The translations under genes were made by a program, and so were the position numbers. This document shows, piece after piece, positions 26,432 through 36,700 of a DNA stretch of 64,000 nt; position 1 is the stretch's first letter, and every line of letters starts with the position of its first letter. The stretch covers positions 37,947,933 to 38,011,932 of the forward strand of contig CM022665.1 of the NCBI GenBank assembly GCA_012295275.1, in the 5' to 3' direction. This DNA comes from Chrysomallon squamiferum (lineage: Eukaryota; Mollusca; Gastropoda; Neomphalida; Peltospiridae). A model generated the notes under the pieces. It did not search any database. It was not told the origin of the DNA and saw only the letters and a list, made by a program, of their open reading frames with translations.

Positions 26432-28217
26432 GTTTTCAGAGTATCTTTCGATTTATCTTTATGCAGCAGCAAAAACTAACATAAAAAATATGAATAATGT
26501 AAAAATTGCTAAAGTTTCTTTCAATGATGATGATGATGATGATAATAATAACCAACCATAAAACCATGAATAAGATATACGATGATGATGATGATGATAA
26601 AACGAAAACCAGCAAGAATGATACCAATAGCCGAAGACAATAATAGTATATTAACAACATCACACAAATATAACTCTAATAATAATAATAATAATAATAA
26701 TAATATCTGAATACCTGTCATATATCTGTCCATGTTTTCTTTAATCACCCAGCTGTCCTCGGTGGCCTATGGAAGATTGGTGAGATAAAGAACAGACAAC
26801 CCCATTGGTCCATTTAGAATAGTAGTGTTACGTCAGTCTCTATCTAGACAGTAGCGTAGCTACTCATGAAGTAGTCACGCACATGCGTGTGTATTATTTG
26901 CCAATGTATTTTCATTTCCTAAAGATTAATTCTTATTAAAGTCTATATATTGCGTAATGCTTAATGCGATTATACTGAGCAGAAAAGAAAAAAACCCACC
27001 TAAAATATATATATTATACATATCAGAGTAAATATAGGAGATTGTAGAAAAAGGGACGATATCTTTATGGTGGATAAGGCTTTAAGATAAAGTGAAACAT
27101 TTTAAAAAACATCTAGACGAAATTTGAAAAATGGGGCCACTTTTGAATTCGAGTACGGGGATAGTTTTAGAATTTGAATTTTGCGATTTAAAGTCACTTT
27201 AAAAAAGGAGTTCCTTTTTTTTCTTGTTCTTCTTCTTTTTTTAAATTCTGCTTTATTTGTATAATTATTATTATTATTCTTTTTTTTTTTTTTTTTGCAT
27301 CCTAAACAGACTAGTTCATATCCTAGCTACGCCGCTGGTAGACACAACCCAGTATCCAGTTATTTTCTCCCCACTAATTTTCCAAACGTTTTTTGTTTTC
27401 CAGAATTAACCAGCATGCCCACGTTACGAAATTAATTATTTTATTATTCACGTGCATGTGTTTTGAAGACGATTGTTAATAACGACTAGATTATTTTTAG
27501 TTTTAAACTCACTATCCCAGTCAGTTTCCTTAGAAGTGTATTATATTATAGTCACAAATGTGTATATCAGTACAGAACATATTATATTCTATTATTATTA
27601 TCATCTTTTGAACGTTTTCTTTGCTTGTTTCTCAAAGGTATAAAACATTTAGTATTTGTATTTTGTTGAATTATGTTATCAGAGAACATACTAACATAGT
27701 AATCCTTTTTGACTGTTACTAACAGAAAGTATAATTTTTGTTGATTTTCTGTTTTGGCTTTTTCTTTACTTGTAATCAAAACGGGTTATAATACAGAAGT
27801 CAAACAAAACGGACTCATTTTTAATGAATGAGAATATTTAACATAATGCAAAATTTGAGTTAAACCGATACAAAATTAAGACAGCCAAAAACAAGTAGTA
27901 TACGTGTGCGTGCGTGCATGCGTGCGTGCATGTGTGTGTGTCAAAATATAGCTGTGCCATACTAGAAATAAAAAAGTTAACCATTGAACTGTAGTACATA
28001 ATATTCTCAGTAATATCTCCGTAACAGTATCTTAATCCTGTCCTTTCCATAAAGGTATTGTATATTAATCTATAGTATTACTGTAATATTATAAGATTTA
28101 AGTTAAAATTGTCAATACAATAATTATCATATATCCACCGTATTACAACAGTTAATCGTTATTATAGTGTTATTATAGTATAGTCGTTTTCATTACATCA
28201 TATATCACTGTACTTCA

Positions 28218-28303
<86 letters not shown>

Positions 28304-30126
28304 TTGTAGTGAATATTATTCACTATCAAATTGTGATACAATATACCAGTTCAAACTTTATAATAATTTTGTTCTTGAACAGTAAATACGTAACTCGTTA
28401 TCCTACGACTTTTCTTTTAGAACTGTTATTTCGTTCCATGAAATATTCATTATCAAATCGTTATATAATACATCCACGTCATGAAAAGGTTTAATTCCAG
28501 TCCAGTCTTTATCATAACCTTATTGTACAGATACCTTTTTATTTCCTATAAAAGAACTCATTACCATATCGCCATTCATTCAAAACAGTTTGATTTGTAG
28601 CGAAAAAGTCAAATATTACACATGAGTATAATGATATATATCCACCTTCTGACAATATTTCAGTTTCTTTGTATTGATGTTGTATATTCGTATTAACGTA
28701 TAACTAACTACAATCTCATTTACAACCATTTCTTTGTACATGGAATTTTAACAACGAAATATTTATATAATATGTCCTCCTCAATACAAAATCTGAAACC
28801 AGTCTGTACAAAATCTGTATTGAATTGCTTGGTAATTATCGTAGAATTATATTACATTCGACACATAATAAATTTACCGTATGACAGAATTTCAGTCCAC
28901 TTGATCTCAGAACTTTATTGTAAAATGATGGTATAATAATTCCTTATTACTTACTACACTTTATCTTAGTTTATCTATTGTTTTGTGTAGGGAAATAGTG
29001 AGAAGAAACCTGATAGACAAACAGCAGTTATTGGAGGTGACCGTGCAGCGATACAGGTCTGAACTGGCAGCAGCGTCATCCAACATCGCCGGCAAAGAGA
29101 TCATCATCACAAAAATGACACAGCAGGTAAAACTAGAATACAAATGTGAAGAGCTACTGAAGCACCAGTTCACATAAGCACAGTTTTCAGTACACCGATA
29201 ATCAAAGATGTTGATAAACTTCTTACATATTAAGGTGTTGAAAAAAAAGAAAGAAGAAGAAACCTAAAATGGTAACTTCGAATTTTATAAGAAAATACAA
29301 GCTGTTCTGCCGGAATCCATTTATTTTCATCTTTATCATTCCGTATAGATATTGGACTTGTTTTAAAATAGTTTGAATTATTGTTGTATTACATTTATTT
29401 CGAGATATTATTCAAGAAACGGATAAAGTAAGTGCTGAAATACAAGACGAACAGTATTTGTCAAAAAAACAAAATGTCGTCGTACATTTTGTAATAATTA
29501 TAAATATGTAAAGGTACAAATATTTATTAAACCAGTTAATTATTACAGTAATCATTTGGCACCTTTCCTTGTTTTAGCTGGCAGAAAAAGAAGACATGCT
29601 TGAAGCCAAAGACAGAAAGATAAAGCAGCTGGAATCCAAGCTTGCTATAGCTCTGAACGAAACGAGAATGATGGAAGACCATCTTCAGAAAGTGCTCCAG
29701 GAAAACGGGGACGGCATGGGCGACCGTTGTCTCAGTAACCCGTCTTCTAGAACGTTCCAGGAGCCGACTCACGTTCGAGGTCACTTCGCGCCAGACGGTT
29801 TCCATGGATCCCGTAGAAGTTCGGTGTATTCAAAGAGAAAGAGCATAGACTTGACGGCTTCGCTTCCATCGGGGCAGTTCCGGTCGCCTTTAAATAAAGG
29901 CAATTCGAGATTTACTTTGTTGTCTGACGGTCACGATGCTGGACACAAACAGTCGAACGGACTGATGTCTCCGGATAAACAAGAAAACTTGAACACTTTG
30001 ATTATCAGAAGAAGGTCGACGCGAGCCAATAGCGTGGCTGGTGACGTCTCCAAGCTGACGCTTAGAGCTCCCAGAGACAATGATAACGAGGATTTCAACA
30101 AAAGTGGCGCATGCGTAATTATGTGA
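8593..30126 (+). CDS. Coiled-coil protein with C-terminal CVIM CaaX box (spliced gene span)
   Basis: I built this model from coding stretches, GT–AG sites and phase. Exons: 8593–8625 (tentative), 17972–18295, 18917–19024, 22487–22572, 23713–23881, 25015–25095, 25926–26026, 28991–29126, 29578–30126. They sum to 1587 nt, giving 528 residues plus stop, with no frame break. The N-terminus is lysine/arginine-rich. Residues ~100–360 are almost entirely heptad-patterned coiled coil rich in E, K, Q and L. The last ~150 residues are Ser/Arg-rich and probably disordered, and the protein ends S-G-A-C-V-I-M. CVIM is a good CaaX box (the same four residues end K-Ras4B), predicting farnesylation and membrane tethering. 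I do not recognise the family. The composition resembles ciliary or cytoskeletal coiled-coil proteins generally, but I assign no function. Without exon 1, translation could start at 18035. Confidence 0.75.
9113..9222. repeat. TTTA/ATT simple repeat
   Basis: TTTA tetranucleotides flank a central ATT trinucleotide run, then return to TTTA. The total is about 110 bp. Confidence 0.95.
10198..10255. repeat. (AT)n tract
   Basis: Alternating AT broken by two TTTA interruptions. It is self-complementary and may extrude as a cruciform. Confidence 0.9.
11838..11899. repeat. (AAT)n microsatellite
   Basis: About 20 AAT units. Polyisoleucine and polyleucine open frames on the minus strand are translations of it. 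Confidence 0.97.
15679..15962. promoter_or_regulatory. Cluster of CRE-like TGACGTCA sites
   Basis: Two perfect palindromic CREs (TGACGTCA at 15727–15734 and 15926–15933), an ACGTCATGACGT inverted pair at 15950–15962, a TTACGTCATG site near 15679 and a TGACGTAG half-site near 15844 all lie within 285 bp. TGACGTCA is the consensus for CREB/ATF bZIP factors. The density is high for AT-rich DNA. Enhancer function is inferred, and a CRE-bearing repeat family is an alternative. Confidence 0.45.
16107..16163. repeat. (AAATA)n pentanucleotide repeat
   Basis: About ten AAATA units preceded by AAAT-type variants. Confidence 0.93.
17831..17843 (+). promoter_or_regulatory. YY1-type motif before exon 2
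   Basis: GCCGCCATTTTGT is a perfect YY1 core about 130 bp upstream of the exon 2 acceptor. It could mark an alternative promoter. In that case translation would begin at the ATG at 18035, downstream of short upstream frames. Only motif and position support this. Confidence 0.35.
17972..18295 (+). CDS. Coiled-coil gene, exon 2
   Basis: 108 codons in phase 0, with a pyrimidine-rich ATTTCAG acceptor and a GTAAAA donor. It encodes a lysine/arginine-rich head ([20 protein letters not shown]), then a polar Ser/Lys/Glu-rich stretch that ends with the first coiled-coil segment ([11 protein letters not shown]). It contains the internal ATG at 18035. Confidence 0.8.
18917..19024 (+). CDS. Coiled-coil gene, exon 3
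   Basis: 36 codons, phase 0 at both ends, TTACAG acceptor and GTGATA donor. It reads [20 protein letters not shown] followed by a Glu/Lys-rich heptad segment. The region is codon-like and clearly less AT-rich than the flanking intron. Confidence 0.8.
19065..19148. repeat. (CA)n microsatellite in intron 3
   Basis: About 42 CA units starting 40 bp after the exon 3 donor, so it lies very close to the splice site. Confidence 0.97.
19395..19479. repeat. (GA)n microsatellite in intron 3
   Basis: About 42 GA units on the + strand, a polypurine tract within the transcribed strand of the coiled-coil gene. Confidence 0.97.
19968..20060. repeat. Poly(A)-rich tract
   Basis: Adenine runs broken by T and C, about 90 bp. 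It may derive from a retroposon tail. No body is identifiable. Confidence 0.9.
21655..21715. repeat. (TTTA)n followed by poly(T)
   Basis: TTTA tetranucleotides grade into about 25 thymines within intron 3 of the coiled-coil gene. Confidence 0.93.
22487..22572 (+). CDS. Coiled-coil gene, exon 4
   Basis: 86 nt, phase 0 in and phase 2 out. TTTCAG acceptor. The GTTAGT donor was chosen because it alone joins exon 5 in frame, making ATA across the junction. It encodes [20 protein letters not shown] and following residues, a continuous heptad pattern. Confidence 0.75.
23713..23881 (+). CDS. Coiled-coil gene, exon 5
   Basis: 169 nt, GAACAG acceptor, canonical GTACGT donor, ending in phase 0. It encodes a long Glu/Leu/Gln-rich helix including [20 protein letters not shown] and ending EQYEKE. 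It is the clearest coiled-coil exon of the gene. Confidence 0.85.
25015..25095 (+). CDS. Coiled-coil gene, exon 6
   Basis: 27 codons ending at a consensus GTAAGT donor. I take the acceptor after TTGTATTTTAAG because it follows a pyrimidine-rich stretch and keeps phase 0. A slightly later AG at 25029 would also be in phase and would remove five residues. It encodes [20 protein letters not shown] and a short continuation. Confidence 0.72.
25123..25500. repeat. TATG/GTAT/TGTG compound microsatellite
   Basis: Nearly 400 bp of GTAT, TATA, TGTG and GCAT units starting about 30 bp after exon 6. Several overlapping open frames of up to 193 codons are translations of this repeat (mainly Y, V, C, M, I) and are not genes. 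Confidence 0.97.
25926..26026 (+). CDS. Coiled-coil gene, exon 7
   Basis: 101 nt, TTTAATAG acceptor and GTGTGT donor, phase 2 out. The junction with exon 8 makes a TGG codon (QRNW/EIVRR). It encodes [20 protein letters not shown] and a Thr/Glu-rich continuation. Confidence 0.8.
26849..27337. mobile_element. Short TIR element, possibly hAT-like MITE
   Basis: The left end CAGTAGCGTAGCTA and the right end TAGCTACGCCGCTG are inverted repeats matching at 12 of 14 positions, 489 bp apart in intron 7 of the coiled-coil gene. The CAG/CTG ends and the GCGTAGCTA core resemble hAT-type termini. I do not see a clean 8-bp target duplication (TATCTAGA versus GTAGACAC), so the call is tentative. There is no coding capacity inside. 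Confidence 0.5.
28221..28301. repeat. (CT)n microsatellite in intron 7
   Basis: About 40 CT units on the + strand. Confidence 0.97.
28991..29126 (+). CDS. Coiled-coil gene, exon 8
   Basis: 136 nt, TTTTGTGTAG acceptor and GTAAAA donor, ending in phase 0. It encodes [20 protein letters not shown] and a helical segment ending KMTQQ. The heptads continue without a break from exon 7. Confidence 0.83.
29578..30126 (+). CDS. Coiled-coil gene, terminal exon 9 with CaaX box
   Basis: 182 codons plus a TGA stop. The first ~45 residues finish the coiled coil ([20 protein letters not shown]). The remainder is Ser/Arg/Asn-rich with several R-R-S and S-P motifs typical of phosphorylatable disordered tails. 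The last residues are SGACVIM, a CaaX box whose methionine end favours farnesyltransferase. GC content and codon use are clearly higher than in flanking DNA. The acceptor is CTTGTTTTAG. Confidence 0.88.
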   Translation: MAEKEDMLEAKDRKIKQLESKLAIALNETRMMEDHLQKVLQENGDGMGDRCLSNPSSRTFQEPTHVRGHFAPDGFHGSRRSSVYSKRKSIDLTASLPSGQFRSPLNKGNSRFTLLSDGHDAGHKQSNGLMSPDKQENLNTLIIRRRSTRANSVAGDVSKLTLRAPRDNDNEDFNKSGACVIM

Positions 30127-30143
30127 TATGTTAATTTAACGTT

Positions 30144-30149
30144 AATAAA
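30144..30149 (+). terminator. AATAAA polyadenylation signal of coiled-coil gene
   Basis: A canonical hexamer 17 bp past the TGA stop. It gives a very short 3' UTR if used. Further AT-rich candidates lie downstream. Confidence 0.5.
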
Positions 30150-30560
30150 AATATGTATATGTTTGTAAATAGTTGTGTAATAAGAGCGATGATTTAATAA
30201 CAACAATAACAACAAACCACCGTTTTTATCCACATTTACGATTTTCATTAACAGTACCTACAGAGTTTCAAAATGTACAGGCTTAACAAACATTATTAAA
30301 CTGTTTTATTATTGATCCAAGCTCTAGAACGACATAACATGAGATTAATATTTCTGGTGTGAAACCAAAATGCGAAGGAAAATATTAAATAATTAAACAA
30401 TGGAAATTGATTTTATTTCAAAGTTAACATGCAATTAGTATCATATGGAGTATTCAAAAGGTGAAATGATATATGAACCTGACGTTTTAATTTAAAGTGT
30501 GTTAAAAGTGACAAAAATATGATCGAAACCTTATGATACTGCAGCAGGTATTAAAACTAA

Positions 30561-30628
30561 TTTTTTTAATTTGTTTATTTGTTTATAATATATATATATA
30601 TTATAAACAAATAAAAAAATTAAAAAAA
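30561..30628. repeat. Hairpin: 28-bp inverted repeat with AT loop
   Basis: The arms at 30561–30588 and 30601–30628 are complementary at 27 of 28 positions. The 12-bp centre is alternating TA, itself self-complementary, so the whole 68 bp is close to a perfect palindrome. It lies 435 bp past the coiled-coil gene stop. Confidence 0.88.
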
Positions 30629-32810
30629 TATATATATAATTTTTAGATATTAGGTCAGTATTATTAAAATATTAAGAGACAATTAATCAGTTTAATTACG
30701 AGTGCATTTTTTCTTCATTAATTCTTCATTAGTTTTATTCTCACACACTTTCATGTACACACATATACTACAGGTTGTGTGGCGATTCTTTCATCGTGCA
30801 GTATACATCCCTAAGCTTCTTGCTGGAACAAAAAAAAATGTAGTAGCAGTATAAGCTTGAAATTAATGCTAAGACGACGTGCCTGTCAAACTGATAAATT
30901 GCTGGCATCTTTATCAATGCAATAATTAGGCCTAAGCATCAAGTTTCGTATGCCAAATGTTACATATCACGTCACACACAGATTACCCAATCATTATAGC
31001 AATTTACAGAACTCGCCTCAATTCCAAACACTGCATGTACTAACAGTATGTTTCCGTTTTCTGAAAGAAATGGTTTTGTAATTGCTGCAGTAAATGGAAC
31101 TTATTTATTGAATTTGTAAAGGAGGATGTTAGACTGCTAGAAAACGCATACACATTCAAAGAAAGAAAGAGGAAGAGAGACAAATAACGATTAAGGGAGA
31201 GTGTTTTAATTTCTCCAGAAATGATTTAAATAGTTTTTATTATATAAAGGAAATGATATTTATTTTTTGTTTAATTCACATTGAATGTAAGCCTATATTA
31301 AAAATGTATTTAGATAATGTATTTGTTATTTATTTAATACAATTTAAAAAAAAAAAATTGTAAAATGTAACAATAACAAATGAGACAATAATAATTAACA
31401 GTTTTTATAATTTTATATTTATATATATCAACATCATGTAAAAAATGTAGCAACCTGATAATGGATTTCTGTTACATTAATTTTTCACAATAAAATGATT
31501 AATGACAGTTTTTTGTGTCGTTGTGCATGGCTACACACAAAAGCAGACTTGTGTTGACTTTTTGCAGTGATGTGAAAAAGTTAGGAACGAACCTAGAAAT
31601 TAAAGAGTTTTTGAGGATACGTCAAAACACTTTAACAATAACGATTATTATTAGGTGTTGAGTATATTTCTCTTTGGATTGTCTTATTCAAACGGCTATT
31701 TTTATCGATTAGAAGTCAGGGATGTTTTATAAGCACTTTTGCTTAGAAACGTAAACATATGCCTCAGTCTTATACAAATCAGTTTTAAGAGGATTCACAT
31801 GAGCAATGAGCAGGATTGATTCTGCAGTCGTCCACCAGACAGGGTTTAATTTGCTCCTCTTTAGCCCACTCCAAAACGAGAATTCACTTTTCATTTATTG
31901 GTTTTGCTTTCTTACCACACACACACACACATACACACATGTATATCCATTAACTGAAACTGTAATTCTTTGAGATTTTCCCCGGCCTCCTTTCTGATTT
32001 TATCTCACAATTTATAACTTCTACCATTCGAAATAAATACAGTATTTATGTTTACCACTGACATAATTTAATATTTTAATATTTAGCTTATAAGTAGTGT
32101 CACTGCAAATATGTGTTATCACATATTACATTATTGTTGGCAATGTTTATCAGACTCCAAGGTTACAAAACAATAAACAGCAAATTATGTTTCAGTGTTC
32201 GCACAAAAACAAGTTATGTACGAAAACACATTAGGTCACGATATCGCATTGTAATGATCTCGTGATTGGCTCTTTAGTTTCCATTTCCGCTAGTTTCTTA
32301 AAATACTTTAAATGGTTTGAATTCACGATTAAAGCATAATAAAATTGTTACATTGGCGTAATGTATTTTGTACTTTCTTTTGAATAAACATGACAGAATT
32401 TAACCAGAGGCATGCTCATATAATATGAATGATGACTCCTGCCTAATTTGGTGTTTACAACAACAGAACTGAACTATACAAGAATAATTTCTGAAAGACC
32501 CAACAAAAAATCGATTAGTTTTAATTCTCCTTCATTTATTTTGATTAATTCATTCTATAAAAGCATGTATAAGAATTATAATTCGGAGAATCATTATTTT
32601 TTATTATTATTTTCGTACATTTCACATTCCAGTTACTGCTCAGTGGATGGCGTGTCAAAGATCGTTCAGTATATAAATATGCGCGTTTAGTTCTGTTTGC
32701 AGACGTGTACAAACTCTTGCTTTTATATATAAAACCCAAAACAGTTTTAATTCGGCTAAGACAATTTATGTTCAAATGTATTTTCGTAGCCTTAACTGTA
32801 ATTTGTATTT

Positions 32811-32812
<2 letters not shown>

Positions 32813-32886
<74 letters not shown>
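32813..32886. repeat. (CT)n microsatellite
   Basis: About 37 CT units between the two genes. Confidence 0.97.
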
Positions 32887-32891
<5 letters not shown>

Positions 32892-33166
32892 AATCCAGAG
32901 CTACTAATAATATGTCAAAACAACGCTATAAAATCATATTACATCATAAATATTTACAGACATGCTTACATTACTGATTAGTTCAAACTTAAAGCCACAA
33001 AGTATTGATAACAAATATTTTACATTTAATGGGAATTGCTCATATGTGTCTTCATATGTGTATTTTACTAACTGATGGTTGATTTGTTTCCTTCTTCAAA
33101 GATACGAGGCCCAAGCAACAAGCAAACTATTCTGATAATGGTAATGATAATGTAATCTAATTTAAT

Positions 33167-33171
<5 letters not shown>

Positions 33172-33222
<51 letters not shown>
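33172..33222. repeat. (ATT)n microsatellite
   Basis: About 17 ATT units, 360 bp upstream of the PNPT1 start codon. Confidence 0.96.
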
Positions 33223-33224
<2 letters not shown>

Positions 33225-33412
33225 AGATACTGGTCACTTGCAACAAATAAAACAGGGTTCTGTATATATGATATACATGCAATAATTAATCTTGAATCAG
33301 TTATTTTCCATTTTAATTATCGTGTAATTAACTGTAACAACGTTAAATATGGTTATTTACATTAATAATACTACAGTTAACTCTGAAGGGTTATTTAGAT
33401 TTATATCGCAAC

Positions 33413-33487
33413 ACTTAAAACTGTAAGGCACTTTAAATGTATAACACAACACTTAACACTGTAAGGCACTTTAAATGTATAACTCAA
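33413..33487. repeat. 38-bp tandem duplication upstream of PNPT1
   Basis: Two adjacent copies share CTGTAAGGCACTTTAAATGT with minor differences. They lie 100–170 bp before the start codon, within the likely promoter or 5' UTR. Confidence 0.8.
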
Positions 33488-33584
33488 TAATTAACACTGG
33501 TGGCCATTAGTTGTTGATGCTAATGATTTTTGCAATGGATGCTCCCATCAAAAACGGTGGAATGATACGTACACACAAACTAAT

Positions 33585-33742
33585 ATGTCTGCGCCCGTGC
33601 TGGCATGTAAGCTCTGCAAAAACAAAGATATCGTAACACGATTTCGTCTGCGTTTGCAGAAACACCTTTGCAGAAAAGCTCATTCAAAACCATGGAACAA
33701 AGCTGAACATCGAGGTAGAGTGGAAGTGGATATTGGTAATCG
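33585..33742 (+). CDS. PNPT1: PNPT1 exon 1 (targeting peptide)
   Basis: 158 nt. It encodes [20 protein letters not shown] followed by an Arg/Lys/Leu-rich stretch with few acidic residues, as expected for a mitochondrial presequence, then VEVDIGNR, which matches the start of RNase PH core 1. The GTAATT donor leaves phase 2, completed by A from exon 2 to give Arg. Confidence 0.85.
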
Positions 33743-36700
33743 GTAATTATTCGTAACGGTCACTTGTCATTCAGTTTGATTTTGTCTTTCAACTCTCGTT
33801 TTTATCATTGTCAGTGTAAATTTAACTGTTGATACATATTTACTTAATTGTCACTTTTAGATTGATTTGTCCTACTGAAAATATCAGTTACAGTTGATTT
33901 TCAACCATAATATTTTGTTTTAAATAAAAACTAATTATTCAAATTGTTTGAAAATGGTTTATTTATTGTGTGTAATAATTAATAGTAATAGTAATAATTT
34001 AAAAGCATAGTCAGTGTAATCATGATAATACAAATTAAAGTTAAAATGAAACATTTATATTTTTTCTATACAACAATACATGTTTGTTACATACAGCTTA
34101 ATTACTTCTGTTTATTAACTGATAATTGAATGATAGAATCTGTTAGATTCTGATAAGAAAAAATAAATGTCATAATTTAATATTATTAAACTGAAAGTCC
34201 TTAAAAAGAAGTATTTTACTATTTTTATTAGAAAATATATTTTTTTTTTTTTTTACAGACCATTTCGAATCAGTACAGGAAGTCTTGCCAGATTTGCAGA
34301 TGGATCTGCTATTGCAGAGGTGAGAACGTTTTCACTGTTAATTTTCTTTTTATGTTAAAACAGTTATACTAGAAATTAAGAATGTTTATGTCTTTAAAGA
34401 ATGTTCATTTTCAAGAATGTTTTAAAAGGTGTGACTTGTAATTCATTAATTATTTTCATCATATTCTTAACTGGACATATTAAATTCTAGTGTAATCGGT
34501 AGTGACACTGTTAGTTTCCTAGGGTTCTTTTTTTTTTTTTTTTTTTTTTTTTTGGGGGTGATTATCTGGAAGTAAAAAAATAGACGTGCCATTTTCCAAC
34601 ACCTGAATATATATATACTCACATGGTTTGGCAATTGCAGTTTGCAGGCTTATGTGATTTGACAAAAACAACACTCCCTGCATGCACTGTGCAGTGCAGG
34701 AAATGGGCAATGCTATCTTTAAAATATCGTATAATGCTGCTGTACAATAAAATTATTTATTTTGGAGAAAAGAAATCCAAATCAGTATGACTGTCACTTT
34801 AGCAATGGATTAATAATTTTAAAATGCTGTCCACATCTGCATTCAACAGGTAATTGCTGATCTAAGGGACAAAATGATCTAAATGAATTAAGAGATGTGT
34901 CACCACCAATCACATTTTTTTAATTCTTTCATTATTTTGTCCAACATCATCTTGTTTTTTGGTTGGGCAATGTCTGTTCGAGATATGTCAGTAAACCAAG
35001 AGTGTATCATTTAGAATGACACCGTTTGTCCCTGCATTTGATTCACATCCAGTTCCAGACCTTCCATCCTCAAATACATCGGAAGTGAACTTAAAACTTG
35101 CTCGTTGGGGAAGACAACTTGCTTTCGCTCGATGATGCAGTGAGGATCTTGGAAGGAAACTGTCCCCTTTGAAGGAAAAATATGCAACTCTGGCACAGAA
35201 AACAAAGACAAGGAAGCAACACTTTCCATTTGAGATGTCCATCTGTCAGATTTTTCAGCAAATATGGATAGTGAGAAAGAGAAATAGTCAGCTTCAGGAA
35301 GAAAATGTAGCATGAGAGGGATGAGCTAAATAAGGAAGTCAGGTCTCTGAAGGAGAACATTCTGAGAAGATATAACCACCTACTGAAATGTAATAAAGAG
35401 GGTTCTGGACAAAATTATGGAGAAAACACAGCAGAATGAGAAGCTGTTTATGAAAACCACCCTTTACCAGCACAAATTTTGCTACATACAGTCTATTTGA
35501 AAAGCAGAAAGAAGACAGAAGGAAAATCTCAAAATGGAAAATAACAAACTATAATGACACATCATAAAGCCAAAAGCTGCCAATGAAGCCAAACATTTGA
35601 TTCATTTGAAAGACCAGATACTGGATTTGTTTACCAAATGTGAAGTTGTGTGTGATGGAAATGGTTGGCGAGCATGAGACTGCAGCCAGCATCCCAGAAG
35701 GTGACCTACCATCAGAAAGAAGTGTTGGTCATTTTGTGGATGTAGGTCATGTAATAAGCAAGATGCAGACAGCACTACAAAAAAATGGTAAAAAATATGT
35801 TGGCCACCAAGTTACTGCGGGCACTGGCAAGAGTTTAAGCTGTGGCTTTACTGTGGTGGGAACTGAAAATGCACATTGCCTAGAAACAATTGCTGCTGAC
35901 ATATTAGAGGAGTTATCACTAGTTTTTGATGATGATGAAGAAAGGAGGCAGGATGTATTGTTAGACTGTCTCCAAAAAATGAGTGGATTCATGTGAGACA
36001 GAGCTGCTGACATGAAGAGCTAAAACGTCCAATTTAACCATCTCAGAAAATACCTTTTGCAGACTGAGGAAGATCTGGAGTTCCTGCATTGCAATGCTCA
36101 CTATCTCCTTAGTCTTGCAACTGCTGTGGACAAAGTATTCAAACTGATGCATGACAACAGCACTCCCATGGGCAGAGAATGTTTAGTGTAGTTTGCTGTT
36201 CCAAGAGAAAACATCCAGTTACAAGATTCATCTATGAAGCATGTGGCCAAAGTCTCCACTACCTTCATTTCTATGTCTATGTGGTCATGATGCAGAAGTT
36301 TCTGGAAAGGTAAATCATAATTTTACATAGTCATGTTAGTGCATTTGCTATAATTTTAATAATGAACCTGAAAAATGACAGATGCTGACCTGATCATAAT
36401 TAGAAAATAAATGTAAACAATAACAGTAAACATTCTTTTCTGGGGTTGGGATTTGAGAGTGACAGAATGTTTTCAGTAGTAATAGTCACATATAGTGGTA
36501 ATAAAATTGCAGAATTTTTTATTTCTGTTCCTATTTTCCAGGAGGACCACAAATCCAGCTGATGCATTTTCCACAGATTTTGAATCCTTGTTTAACACTG
36601 ACATGGAGTGCAACAACAGCAACATCTTATAGCACTGATTCACACTGCTGATGACAGGAAACAAGCAGTCTGTGTGATTATCAAGTCACTGTCAGCAGGC

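Larger units (their letters stand above)
30127..33584. other. Intergenic region between the two genes
   Basis: AT-rich with no supportable exon. It holds a near-perfect inverted repeat (30561–30628), a CT tract (32813–32886), an (ATT)n tract (33172–33222) and a 38-bp tandem duplication just before PNPT1 (33413–33487). Confidence 0.6.

Noticed and set aside
34988-35360. Three overlapping minus-strand frames of 84–100 codons
   Set aside because: They are antisense shadows of the coiled-coil part of the decayed element.
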